From assembly GCA_022009815.1 (NCBI GenBank), contig CP091725.1, forward strand, positions 1,488,001 to 1,552,000: 64,000 nt of DNA, given 5' to 3'. Made by a program: the position numbers and the translations under genes. A model generated the notes under the pieces. The model ran no database searches. It was given only the letters and a program-made list of their open reading frames with translations, and was not told the DNA's origin. Numbering within the stretch: position 1 is the first letter of the stretch; each line of letters opens with the position of its first letter. Of this stretch, positions 56,469 through 64,000 are shown piece after piece. This DNA is from Bacteroidales bacterium (GTDB lineage: Bacteria > Bacteroidota > Bacteroidia > Bacteroidales > Muribaculaceae).

Positions 56469-57197
56469 TCAGAACAGTGCCATGTATGTGGCTGCCGCGA
56501 GAACTGCGCCTGCGAGCGGTCCGAAAACGGGAACCCATGAGTATTCCCATCCGCTGCCGCCTTTGTCTTTGATTGGCAGAAGGGCATGGGCGAGACGTGG
56601 GGCGAGGTCGCGGGCGGGATTGATGGCGTAGCCGGTGGCGCCGCCGAGCGACATGCCGATCGACATGATGAGCATCGTCACTGGAAACGCGCCGTTCGCT
56701 CCGAGAGCCACTCCGGAGGCGTTGCCTTTCTCGGCAAACATCATTATGACAAACACGAGCAGCCATGTGCCTACCACTTCGCAGAAGAAATTGCGGGGCT
56801 TGTTCATGATTGCCGGCATTGTGCAGAATGTGCCGAGTTTGGTGGCTTTGTCGTCGGTGGCGTCGTAGTGGTCCTTATAGTAGATGTAGACAGCGACTGC
56901 TCCGACAAATCCGCCTGCCATTTGTGCTATGACATAGGGTATTACGTCGCTCCATGGGAACGAGCCCGCCACGGCAAGTCCGAGAGTCACGGCGGGGTTG
57001 AGGTGTGCGCCGGAGTAGGGGCCGGCGATAAAAACGCCGCACATCACGGCGAATCCCCATGCGAGGGTGATGACGGTCCATCCGCCTCCGTTGCCCTTCG
57101 ATCCTTTTAATGTGGTGCATGCCACAACGCCGTCGCCGAGCAGAATCAGCACGGCGGTTCCGATAAATTCAAATATGCTTTTTGTCAGAATGTCCAT
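56469..57197 (-). CDS. glpF: Glycerol uptake facilitator (aquaglyceroporin)
   Basis: 242 residues, six transmembrane helices and two half-helices of the MIP family. First NPA box in GAHLNPAVTLGLAV and second in GYAINPARDLAPRLAHALLP; the Asp after NPAR is the mark of glycerol-conducting members rather than water-only aquaporins. It passively conducts glycerol across the inner membrane. It lies 16 bases downstream of glpK, so the pair is an operon for glycerol uptake and phosphorylation. Confidence 0.92.
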   Translation of the reverse strand: MDILTKSIFEFIGTAVLILLGDGVVACTTLKGSKGNGGGWTVITLAWGFAVMCGVFIAGPYSGAHLNPAVTLGLAVAGSFPWSDVIPYVIAQMAGGFVGAVAVYIYYKDHYDATDDKATKLGTFCTMPAIMNKPRNFFCEVVGTWLLVFVIMMFAEKGNASGVALGANGAFPVTMLIMSIGMSLGGATGYAINPARDLAPRLAHALLPIKDKGGSGWEYSWVPVFGPLAGAVLAAATYMALF

Positions 57198-57213
57198 AGT
57201 CGATAGAGCTGTT

Positions 57214-58712
57214 TTAGTGTTTTATTGCGTCTTGTGTGAGGGTGCGTCGCACGGCGTCGCGCCATCCCGCCACTGCTTTGTCGGCATATTCCTGGCTTTG
57301 TTGCGGCTTGAAGCATCTGTCGGCCTCCCACTGCCCGCTGATGTCGTCGAGACTTTTCCAATAGCCCACTGCGAGACCTGCGAGATAGGCGGCGCCGCGG
57401 GCGGTGGTTTCGGTGACTGTCGGGCGCACCACGCGCGAGCGGAGAATGTCGCTTTGGAATTGCATGAGCAGGTTGTTGCGCGACGCGCCTCCGTCAACCT
57501 TCAGCTCGCGGAGCTTCAGCCTGCGTCTTTTTCCATTGCCTCGGCTATGTCGTAGGTTTGAAACGCTATGCCTTCAAGGGCGGCGCGGGCGATGTGGGCT
57601 GCTGTTGTGCCGCGGCTCAGCCCTGTGATTGTGCCGCGTGCGTTCTGGTCCCACCATGGCGCGCCGAGTCCGGTGAGTGCCGGCACGAAATAGACACCGC
57701 CGGTGTCGGCTACGCTTGCAGCCAGGGCTTCAATCTCCGACGACACGTGTATCAGTCGTAGCCCGTCGCGCAGCCATTGCACCACAGAACCTCCCACGAA
57801 GATGCTTCCCTCGAGGGCGTATGTGACCTTGCCGTCAAGTTGCCAACCGATGGTGGTGAGCAGGTTGTTCTTGGAAAATATTGGCTTGTTTCCGCAGTTC
57901 ATAAGCAGGAAGCAGCCGGTGCCGTAGGTGTTTTTCATCATGCCCGGCTCCGTGCATTGCTGCCCGAACAGCGCAGCCTGCTGGTCGCCTGCGATTCCAG
58001 CTATCGGCACTTCGTGGGCGAAGATTGTGGTCTTGGTGTGGCCGTATACTTCGCTTGAGGAGCACACGCGCGGCATCATCGAACGTGGGATGTCGAGCAT
58101 GTCGAGCAGTTCGTCGTCCCAATCGAGCGTGTTGATGTTGAAAAGCATTGTGCGCGATGCGTTCGACACGTCGGTGCAGTGCACCTCTCCGCGGGTAAGT
58201 TTCCACACGAGCCAAGTGTCAATTGTGCCGAAGCGCAGTTTGCCTTGTTCGGCACGTTGGCGCGCGCCTTCCACATTGTCGAGAATCCATTTTATTTTTG
58301 TGCCGCTGAAATAGGCGTCGATTAGCAAACCGGTCTTCTTGTGTATGAGGTCAGACTTGCCCTCGGCTTTCAATTTGTCGCACAGTTCGGCAGTCCGTCG
58401 GTCCTGCCATACGATTGCGTTGTAGAGCGGCTCGCCCGTCTCGGCGTCCCACACCACCGTTGTCTCGCGCTGGTTGGTGATTCCGATTCCGGCAATGTTC
58501 TTGCCGTTGATGTCGAGCGTGGTTATCACTTCGGCGATGACTGATGCCTGCGACGACCAAATTTCGTTTGGGTCGTGCTCCACCCATCCCGGTTTTGGAA
58601 AAATCTGTGGAAATTCACGTTGCGCTGTGGCGCATGGCTCTCCCTTTCTGTTGAACACAATGGCACGGCAGCTGCTTGTGCCTTCGTCTAAAGCGAGGAT
58701 GTACTGTTCCAT
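57214..58712 (-). CDS. glpK: Glycerol kinase, frameshifted
   Basis: FGGY-family kinase making glycerol-3-phosphate, about 499 residues after repair. ILALDEGTSSCRAIVFNRKG (phosphate loop), ITNQRETTVVWDAETGEPLY, SGTKIKWILDNVEGARQRAE, AGDQQAALFGQ and YALEGSIFVGGSVVQWLRDG are conserved. The frame as written stops after EKDAG. One more base near 57521 continues it as LKLRELKVDGGASRNNLLMQ and RGAAYLAGLAVGYW to the stop at 57214. Couples with GlpF to trap glycerol in the cell. Confidence 0.93.
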
Positions 58713-58763
58713 GACTATGTATTAAAATTTTAAGTGTCAGACGATATTGTATTTTTGTTCAGC

Positions 58764-58772
58764 GCAAATTTA
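58764..58772 (-). promoter_or_regulatory. -7 promoter element of glpKF
   Basis: Minus-strand TAAATTTGC, about 52 bases before glpK. No TTTG at the expected -33 distance. Confidence 0.5.
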
Positions 58773-58918
58773 GAAATAATCTCCAAAAAATTGGAAGCCT
58801 GTCATGGCGTAGTTCGTGTTTTTTAACTGATTTTGTGAAAGAGAGCGAATGTAGATGGAAATGCGCTATGGATAAGGGTTTTATGAATGGTGAGGAGTGA
58901 CCCGAAAAATGTTAGGCT

Positions 58919-58983
58919 GTCGTCGCGGAGCGACGACACTCTGCAGTGACTCGACATGCTCCTTGCTGTCTGCGTGCCGGAGG
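58919..58983 (-). repeat. Inverted relative of the 36-kb intergenic repeat
   Basis: Hairpin GTCGTCGC-GGA-GCGACGAC (58919-58937), then TGCGTGCCGGAGGT (58970-58983). Both match, in reverse orientation, the hairpin at 36178-36195 and the TACCTCCGGCACGCA segment near 36089. The rest of the 336-base gap 58713-59048 holds the glpK -7 element and nothing else recognised. Confidence 0.55.
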
Positions 58984-59048
58984 TGCGCTACTGCGGATGA
59001 GGCGGTGTGCATGCCTCTCTTAATTCTAACTTTATTACGAGGAGCGAA

Positions 59049-59429
59049 TTATTTCCCTTCTTTTATTTCCTTCGATTTTTTTCTATCCTGAATAATATCT
59101 TCCATATTTTCTTTTGCCCAGGCTATAAGTGTATTGATGCGAGGCAGTAAAGATAGGGCTCTGTCGGTTAAAGAATACTCTACCTTCGGAGGAACTTCTG
59201 CATAGACCTTTCTGCTTACAAAGCCGTCTTCTTCCAATGTTCTCAATGTTACAGTCAGCATTTTCTGAGATATATCAGGAATGCTCTTCTGTAATGTATT
59301 GAAGCGCATTTTCAGTTCTTGGTTTAATGTGTACAACACTAAAAGCGACCATTTGTCACTGATACGGGCGAGTATATTCCTGATTGGACAATCAGGGGCA
59401 AGCTCGTCAATTATTTCATTTCTTTTCAT
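59049..59429 (-). CDS. HxlR-family transcriptional regulator
   Basis: 126 residues, winged helix-turn-helix. DCPIRNILARISDKWSLLVL (HxlR signature with Cys 14), LKMRFNTLQKSIPDISQKML and YSLTDRALSLLPRINTLIAW are typical. Cysteine at this position senses electrophiles or aldehydes in some relatives. It is divergent from the NAD(P)-binding gene, which it probably controls. Confidence 0.92.
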   Translation of the reverse strand: MKRNEIIDELAPDCPIRNILARISDKWSLLVLYTLNQELKMRFNTLQKSIPDISQKMLTVTLRTLEEDGFVSRKVYAEVPPKVEYSLTDRALSLLPRINTLIAWAKENMEDIIQDRKKSKEIKEGK

Positions 59430-59670
59430 CGTTGTCGAATCAACTGTTACTGCACAAAAGTAACCAACAATATTTTATTATGCAAGTGCAAAAAATATTT
59501 TATTTTTTTTGCTTGTGTATCACATTCATTATCAACAATAGTTTCATTAAAGTAACTTACTGCATTCTACGTGCCTTCTTGCATAATCAAAAAAAGAAAT
59601 CCATCTTTGCATACGAAAAGATACAAACATTCTTTTAGTTAGTATTGTTGAATATTAAATTTTTAGAATT

Positions 59671-60321
59671 ATGAAAAATGTAGTATTGATAGGAGCGAGC
59701 GGATTTGTAGGAAACGCCATCCTGAACGAATTGCTGTCAAGAGGTCACAAAGTAACAGCCGTTGTGCGTAATCCTGAGAAGATTAACGTATCAAATTCCA
59801 ATTTGGAAATTGTGAAGGCAGACGTCGCTGATACGAATGCAATGGTTGGAATCTGCAAAGGCAAGGAGGCAATTATCAGTGCATACAATCCGGGATGGAC
59901 AAATCCTGATATCTATGAGGAAACTTTGCGTAATTATCCGTTGATATTGGAAGCTGCCAAACGGTCGGGTGCGAAAAGACTGTTGTGCGTAGGTGGGGCA
60001 GGCACTTTGTTCTGTGCTCCGGGACTTCGTGTGGTAGATTCCGGTGCTATTCCGGATGCCATTATGGGCGGTGTCAAGTCTCTCGGCGAGTTCTATCTGA
60101 ACACATTGATGAATGAAAAGGACATTGATTGGATTTTCTTCTCACCTGCCGGAACACTGGAGCCAGGCAAGCGTACCGGAAAATTCCGTCTGGGTAAAGA
60201 TGATCTTATCATAGACGAGAACGGCATCAGCCATATTTCCGTGGAGGATTACGCAGTTGCGATGGTTGATGAATTGGAAAACCCGAAACACCATTGTGAG
60301 CGTTTTACCATCGGATATTAA
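59671..60321 (+). CDS. NAD(P)-binding (NmrA/SDR-type) protein
   Basis: 216 residues. Rossmann start MKNVVLIGASGFVGNAILNE, then VTAVVRNPEKINVSNSNLEI, KRLLCVGGAGTLFCAPGL and FFSPAGTLEPGKRTGKF. It resembles the atypical extended short-chain dehydrogenases (NmrA or YwnB-like) that are commonly regulated by HxlR factors. No clear catalytic YxxxK, so it may be a flavin or NADPH sensor rather than a dehydrogenase. Followed after 36 bases by the exported MBL-like gene. Confidence 0.86.
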   Translation: MKNVVLIGASGFVGNAILNELLSRGHKVTAVVRNPEKINVSNSNLEIVKADVADTNAMVGICKGKEAIISAYNPGWTNPDIYEETLRNYPLILEAAKRSGAKRLLCVGGAGTLFCAPGLRVVDSGAIPDAIMGGVKSLGEFYLNTLMNEKDIDWIFFSPAGTLEPGKRTGKFRLGKDDLIIDENGISHISVEDYAVAMVDELENPKHHCERFTIGY

Positions 60322-60357
60322 GCAAAAGATTGTATAACTTAAATAAAGGCATAAACA

Positions 60358-61191
60358 ATGAGAAAGGCACTATTTATTTTGTTGAATCTCTTAACAATTA
60401 CAGTTATGGCACAGTCTAAAGGACGTTTCGAGGTGCATGACCTCGGCAATTATAAACTGCACGTTTATTACACCAACGATGCGTTGGGCGATGCAAGTTA
60501 CATCATTGAGGGAAAAGATGCTCTTGTAACCATGGAGCAGCCGTTGTTCAAGGATAATGTGGCTGAATTTGACACATATCTTTCCAGATTGGACAAACCT
60601 GTGGAAAGGCGCATCACGGATTATCATGTGGGAGGAACAGGGAAACATGACGTGGTAATGGCTCAAGGTATGCCCGAATTTACCAAAGGCGAAATCTATG
60701 GCGGCATGATGAAAGGTTTCGCACAGGCCTTCGGCGATGCAATGACAGACATGCCGACAGGGAAGGCTACGGAAGTCGCTTTCGGTACGACACAGACATG
60801 GGCTGGTGTCTCTTTTGAGTTCCGCCACGGAGCGACATCGGATTTTCCGGGTGCAAGTATCCTGATTGGAGGCAAAGCTTATTATACACACTGGACTCCT
60901 GCAAAGGCGCATGTCAGCCATTTGCAGATTTCTTCTCCGGCAGCTATCGATGCTGAAATTGCTGAAGCTGAAAACTCTCTTGCTTCTGGTGCTGAACTGT
61001 TTGTCGGCGGACACGGAGGCGCGGCAAAACGCGATGCTGTTGAGTTCAAAATCGCTTATCTTAAGAAAATGAAAGGAATATTGGCAGCAAATAAATCTTC
61101 TCAGGATTTTGTGGATGCAATGAAAAAAGCTTATCCCGGTCTGCCAGGAGAAGCCGGTCTGGAAGATTTGGGCAAAATCCTCTGCAAATAA
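60358..61191 (+). CDS. Exported metallo-beta-lactamase-fold protein with degenerate metal site
   Basis: 277 residues. Signal peptide MRKALFILLNLLTITVMAQS, then an MBL-like order of segments (DASYIIEGKDALVTMEQPLF, RRITDYHVGGTGKHDVVMAQ, GASILIGGKAYYTHWTPAKA, GAELFVGGHGGAAKRDAVEF). The canonical HxHxDH is replaced by DYHVGGTGKH, so a normal di-zinc site is doubtful. Likely periplasmic. Second gene of the HxlR-controlled pair; a strong terminator follows. Confidence 0.7.
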   Translation: MRKALFILLNLLTITVMAQSKGRFEVHDLGNYKLHVYYTNDALGDASYIIEGKDALVTMEQPLFKDNVAEFDTYLSRLDKPVERRITDYHVGGTGKHDVVMAQGMPEFTKGEIYGGMMKGFAQAFGDAMTDMPTGKATEVAFGTTQTWAGVSFEFRHGATSDFPGASILIGGKAYYTHWTPAKAHVSHLQISSPAAIDAEIAEAENSLASGAELFVGGHGGAAKRDAVEFKIAYLKKMKGILAANKSSQDFVDAMKKAYPGLPGEAGLEDLGKILCK

Positions 61192-61213
61192 GAGTAAGAC
61201 ATACTGTGAATGA

Positions 61214-61263
61214 GGGTCAGTAGAAATTTATCCTTACTAAATTTCTACTGACCCGTTTTTTTT
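61214..61263 (+). terminator. 17-bp perfect hairpin terminator
   Basis: Arms 61214-61230 and 61238-61254 (GGGTCAG...CTGACCC) with a 7-base loop, then G and eight T. Confidence 0.95.
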
Positions 61264-61329
61264 CTCGTTTTTGGCTACCCAACAAAAGAAAGAACGGCTG
61301 ATACTCAATGAGCTATCAACCGTTCTTTG

Positions 61330-61413
61330 TACCCAGACCCGGGATCGAACCGGGATGGATTTTACTCCACTGGTGTTTGAGACCAGCGCGTCTACCAATT
61401 CCGCCATCTGGGC
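61330..61413 (-). tRNA. tRNA-Leu(CAA)
   Basis: Class II tRNA on the minus strand. Acceptor GCCCAGA/TCTGGGT (first pair G-U), anticodon stem CTGGT/ACCAG with loop CTCAAAC (anticodon CAA), long variable arm TGGA-GTAAAA-TCCA and T-arm CCCGG-TTCGATC-CCGGG. Discriminator A; the CCA end is not encoded. Confidence 0.95.
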
Positions 61414-61507
61414 ATAAGCGTTGTTGGCTTTTGCGAGTGCAAAGGTAATGCGCCTTTGTGGATTGTGCAAATTTTTGGGCGAAAAAAATGAAATAAATTT
61501 TGCGGTC

Positions 61508-63473
61508 TTACCTGCGGTAGTTGCCGAAATTGTTGGAATTCCGCTGGTTAGGGTCGTTGGGGTTGGAGAAGTCGCTGAAGCCGTTTTCTTCATCCTCGTC
61601 GGTTTCGGTCTTTTCGGTGTTCACTTTTTCCCACTTCTTTCGTTCCGGTTTGTTCTTCTTTATTGCTTCAGGCTTCTGCTTGTCGATAGGGGTGGCGTAG
61701 ATGTCCCACGTCTGTTCCACGTCCCAGTTTTTCTTCAAGTTGATGGCTCCTGGGTAGTAGACGGTTTCCTCCGGCTGCAGATGCATGTCGTAGTTTCCGG
61801 TGTCGTATTTTCCGTTTCCGTTTCGGTCGATAAACAAGCGGGCGTAGTATTTTCCGGGGAGCAGGTTGAGCAGCTCGGCACGGTGGTTTTTCACCGGAGC
61901 CCTCAGCACGATTTTCTCCGTTCCGTCGAGAAGTTCCACGATTGCAGAGTCGCGCACGGCGGTGATATTGAACACAATGTTGCCGTATTCCTCCATTTTG
62001 CGCACGTTGAAGTCAACCTTCAGCGGCTTCGTCTGGAGTCCGTAGATGTCGGTCATCGCAAGTGAGTCGACCGCGAGCGTGTAGGCAGCTCCCGGTTCCC
62101 AGTCCACCTTCAGCATAAGGTCGCGCCGGTTCAGTGTGGAGTCGCGCAGGGCGATGCTTTATCTCCGCAGGGTAGAAAATCGTGTCGTTTTGCAGTTTGC
62201 GTTGCAGATGGAATGCCTCGCGGCTGTAGCGCTCTATCGGCGTGCCGGTCTGCAGCAGCAGCGGCGCGTATACCTCCTGGGTGCCGTTTGCCAGCGGGTG
62301 CAGCTCCATAAACCGTATCTGCTCCAAAGAGTCGGTTTCCTCGTTTTTCTTCTTTTTCTTGGCTTTTTGACGCTGGAATGTGAATTTCAGCGTGTCGGTG
62401 CCCCACGACAGATTGCTGGTAGTGTCGGTGCGCAGATATGTGGTTGCCACCATCAGCGTGTCGGCCGACACAAGATGTGGCGGACGTATCCAGTAGGTCA
62501 GCGTGTCGTTTGTCTGCGAGCGTTCGAGAGTGTACCACTGGTCGGGCACGTCGTTGCGTCCCACTATGTTCAGCGACGGCAGTGTGTCGCTTGCGGCGGC
62601 GAAGGTCAGCGATATGCGTGTCGAGTCGACGCGCATGTTGTTGGCAAGATATTGCGATTTGCGGTCTTCGTTGAACATTGACAGCAGTATGTCGTTGGGA
62701 AAATATGCCGGGCGCGTGGCGCGCATGATGGTGTCAATCTCGTTCAGGTCGTTATAGACAGTGTCGGCTGCCTCGCGCGAGCCGATGCTCGGCACGATTA
62801 TTGAGTCGAGGAAAGCAATGTCTTCTGTCGGGTTGCCGAACTTGTAGTCGCGGTCGAGGTCCTTAAGAGCGAAGATGTGGTAGCTTCCCGGCGACACGTT
62901 GCGTATGGTGAACTGTCCGCGGTCGTTGGTCAGCGCCACGCGTTGCAGTTTCTCCTTGTGGAAGGCAGAGTCGGCAAGATTGCTTTGCAGTCCCACCACG
63001 ACGCTCTGCATTGGCTCCAGAGTGCGGGAGTCGAGCACGTAGCCCGACACGCGCATCGAGTCGATGACGCTTCCGGTAGAGAAGGCGAATGCGAAGTTGT
63101 CGATAGCGTTGCCCTCGTTGTTGTCCTGGATTGAATTTGAGAAGTCGATGGTATAAGTGGTGTTTGGCAGCAAGGAGTCGACCAGCTCCACCGTCACTTT
63201 GCGTCCGAGAGCCGACATGCGCGGCATCTCCGTTTGCGCCGGCGACACGATGATTTTTGTCGACGGGTCTTTGAGAGTGACAATCTCATCGAAGAAAATC
63301 TCGATTTTGCGGTCCTTAACGTTTACGGCGTTAGGCGTGGGATTGCTGCGCATAAAGATTGGTGGAGTCTTGTCGATAGGGCCTCCGCTCGGATTGCCGA
63401 TGTTGGCGCACGAATACATCACCGCAGCGGCTATAATAATAAATATGTAATATAGAGACTTGCTGTTGTTCAT
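61508..63473 (-). CDS. Large Ig-like (Big_5-type) lipoprotein, frameshifted
   Basis: About 654 residues after repair. Lipoprotein signal (SLYYIFIIIAAAVMYSCANI), then an N-terminal Big_5 Ig-like domain (GGPIDKTPPIFMRSNPTPNA, VNVKDRKIEIFFDEIVTLKD), a carboxypeptidase-regulatory-like domain (SGYVLDSRTLEPMQSVVVGL, GQFTIRNVSPGSYHIFALKD) and a long C-terminal part with a low-complexity tail (PNDPNQRNSNNFGNYRR). This architecture is common in Bacteroidota; function unknown. The frame changes near 62155: deleting one base joins EIK with IALRDSTLNRRDLMLKVDW. ATG 63473 is chosen because it directly precedes the lipoprotein signal. Confidence 0.82.
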
Positions 63474-63493
63474 CTGATTTTCCGTTTCTGCTT

Positions 63494-63502
63494 GCAAAGA
63501 TA
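63494..63502 (-). promoter_or_regulatory. -7 promoter element of the Ig-like lipoprotein gene
   Basis: Minus-strand TATCTTTGC, 21 bases before the start; it lies at the edge of a repeat that carries the same element again at 63571-63580. Confidence 0.55.
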
Positions 63503-63734
63503 GTGCAAGCCGAGAGAAGAGCAAAACAAACTTGTTTGATTTTGCTTGTCCGAGGCGCCGCCTATCTTATTCAAAGATAGTGCAAGCCGAGAGAAAAACC
63601 GTGCAAGCCGAGAGGAAAATGAAGTTTACTTCAATTTTTCCGAGGCGCAGCCGGTTTTATCCAAGAGCAAAACAAACTTGTTTGATTTTGCTTGTCCGAG
63701 GCACGCCTGTCTTATGGAAAGATAGTGCAAGCCG
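63495..63734. repeat. Cluster of two interleaved repeat units
   Basis: Unit A (22 bases, CAAAGATAGTGCAAGCCGAG with AG) is at 63495-63516 and 63572-63593, with shorter copies at 63601-63614 and 63718-63734. Unit B (39 bases) is exactly duplicated at 63517-63555 and 63663-63701; its AGCAAAA-x-CAAAC / GTTTG-x-TTTTGCT arms form a hairpin. On the minus strand unit A reads as CGGCTTGCACTATCTTTG, ending in a -7 element. Downstream, GGCAAATTTGCC (63756-63767) is a perfect palindrome. No protein frame here is convincing. Confidence 0.8.
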
Positions 63735-63896
63735 GTTTTTGCAAAAAAAAGATATGGCAAATTTGCCTGACTATCCTCGCTTTCTTGAGTAAAGAATGCG
63801 TTGAAAAAGCGGCTGATACATTATAATATGCTTAAAAACACATTTTCAAAACGGTTAAAACTCTGACAAAAAGTTTTCAACTTGAAAGAAATACCG

Positions 63897-63905
63897 TATA
63901 TTTGC
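63897..63905 (+). promoter_or_regulatory. -7 promoter element before the final gene
   Basis: TATATTTGC matches TAnnTTTG, 54 bases before ATG 63960. No -33 TTTG is evident. Confidence 0.5.
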
Positions 63906-63959
63906 AGACTGAAAAAAACTGCATAAAATTTAAAAATCAAATATTAACTTAAAAAACAA

Positions 63960-64000
63960 ATGCAAAGTAAAGGTTTTATCAGAGTTATAACCGTGCTTTT
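63960..64000 (+). CDS. Start of a protein, possibly SecDF
   Basis: Only 13 codons are inside the window (MQSKGFIRVITVL, running off the edge). The start resembles the first residues of the long SecD-SecF fusion of Bacteroidota (MQNKGxxK followed by a hydrophobic helix), the proton-driven partner of the Sec translocon. A promoter element precedes it. The call is a guess from very little sequence. Confidence 0.4.
   Translation, partial: MQSKGFIRVITVL

Noticed and set aside
63495..63734. CRISPR array at the repeat cluster
   Set aside because: Units are of two kinds, adjacent or nested, with no regular unique spacers and no cas genes.
63532..63792. An 86-residue protein in the repeat cluster
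   Set aside because: Composed of the repeat units themselves; it lacks a domain and its frame depends on repeat phasing.

Overview
The window comes from a Bacteroidota chromosome, most likely order Bacteroidales and possibly a Muribaculaceae-like gut lineage (the family is an inference). Evidence: type IX secretion (T9SS) tail domains, a NigD-like lipoprotein, DUF4465, DUF4876 and DUF6850 surface proteins, SusC-like TonB receptor architecture, the Bacteroidota-type alternative GlmU, and repeated TAnnTTTG (-7) / TTTG (-33) promoters. Shine-Dalgarno sequences are largely absent.

Layout. 0-7 kb: end of a DUF4465 protein, Xaa-Pro aminopeptidase, gamma-carbonic anhydrase, a secreted C10 cysteine protease on the other strand, and gpmI. 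7-17.5 kb: a mobile-type AAA-ATPase/PD-(D/E)XK protein, an ECF sigma factor coupled to a membrane-anchored barrel protein, a NigD-like lipoprotein, a small unknown protein, a cation/proton antiporter, asd, an AraC regulator and a GlmU-like enzyme. 17.9-35.9 kb: one uninterrupted str-S10-spc-alpha cluster of 33 genes (28 ribosomal proteins plus fusA, secY, map, infA, rpoA), running from a canonical promoter to a strong terminator. 35.9-40.9 kb: short repeats, a well-defined candidate small RNA, gyrB, an MBL hydrolase, a tiny cysteine-rich exported protein, a YfcE-type phosphoesterase, and a 620-base gap that appears to encode two opposed structured RNAs. 40.9-49.8 kb: a translationally coupled surface locus (TonB receptor, DUF4876 lipoprotein, DUF6850 barrel, T9SS propeller protein) divergent from a lipoprotein/radical SAM pair. 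50-54 kb: a TolC-EmrA-EmrB efflux operon. 54-59 kb: pnp, glpF and glpK. 59-61.3 kb: HxlR regulator divergent from an NAD(P)-binding protein and an exported MBL-like protein. 61.3-64 kb: tRNA-Leu, a large Ig-like lipoprotein, a repeat cluster, and the start of what looks like secDF.

A dominant property of the sequence is about 20 single-base frameshifts, many in short homopolymers. Three fall within 1.1 kb in the essential genes rpmC, rplN and rplX, and each is repaired to the exact family ending by one base. I therefore treat the broken genes as intact genes with sequence errors, not as pseudogenes, and give whole-gene coordinates.

The most interesting parts are the radical SAM/lipoprotein pair with its divergent TonB-DUF4876-DUF6850 neighbours, three candidate small RNAs, a cysteine-rich exported peptide, two isolated perfect Shine-Dalgarno sites in a lineage that rarely uses them, and promoter-bearing repeats upstream of the Ig-like lipoprotein gene.
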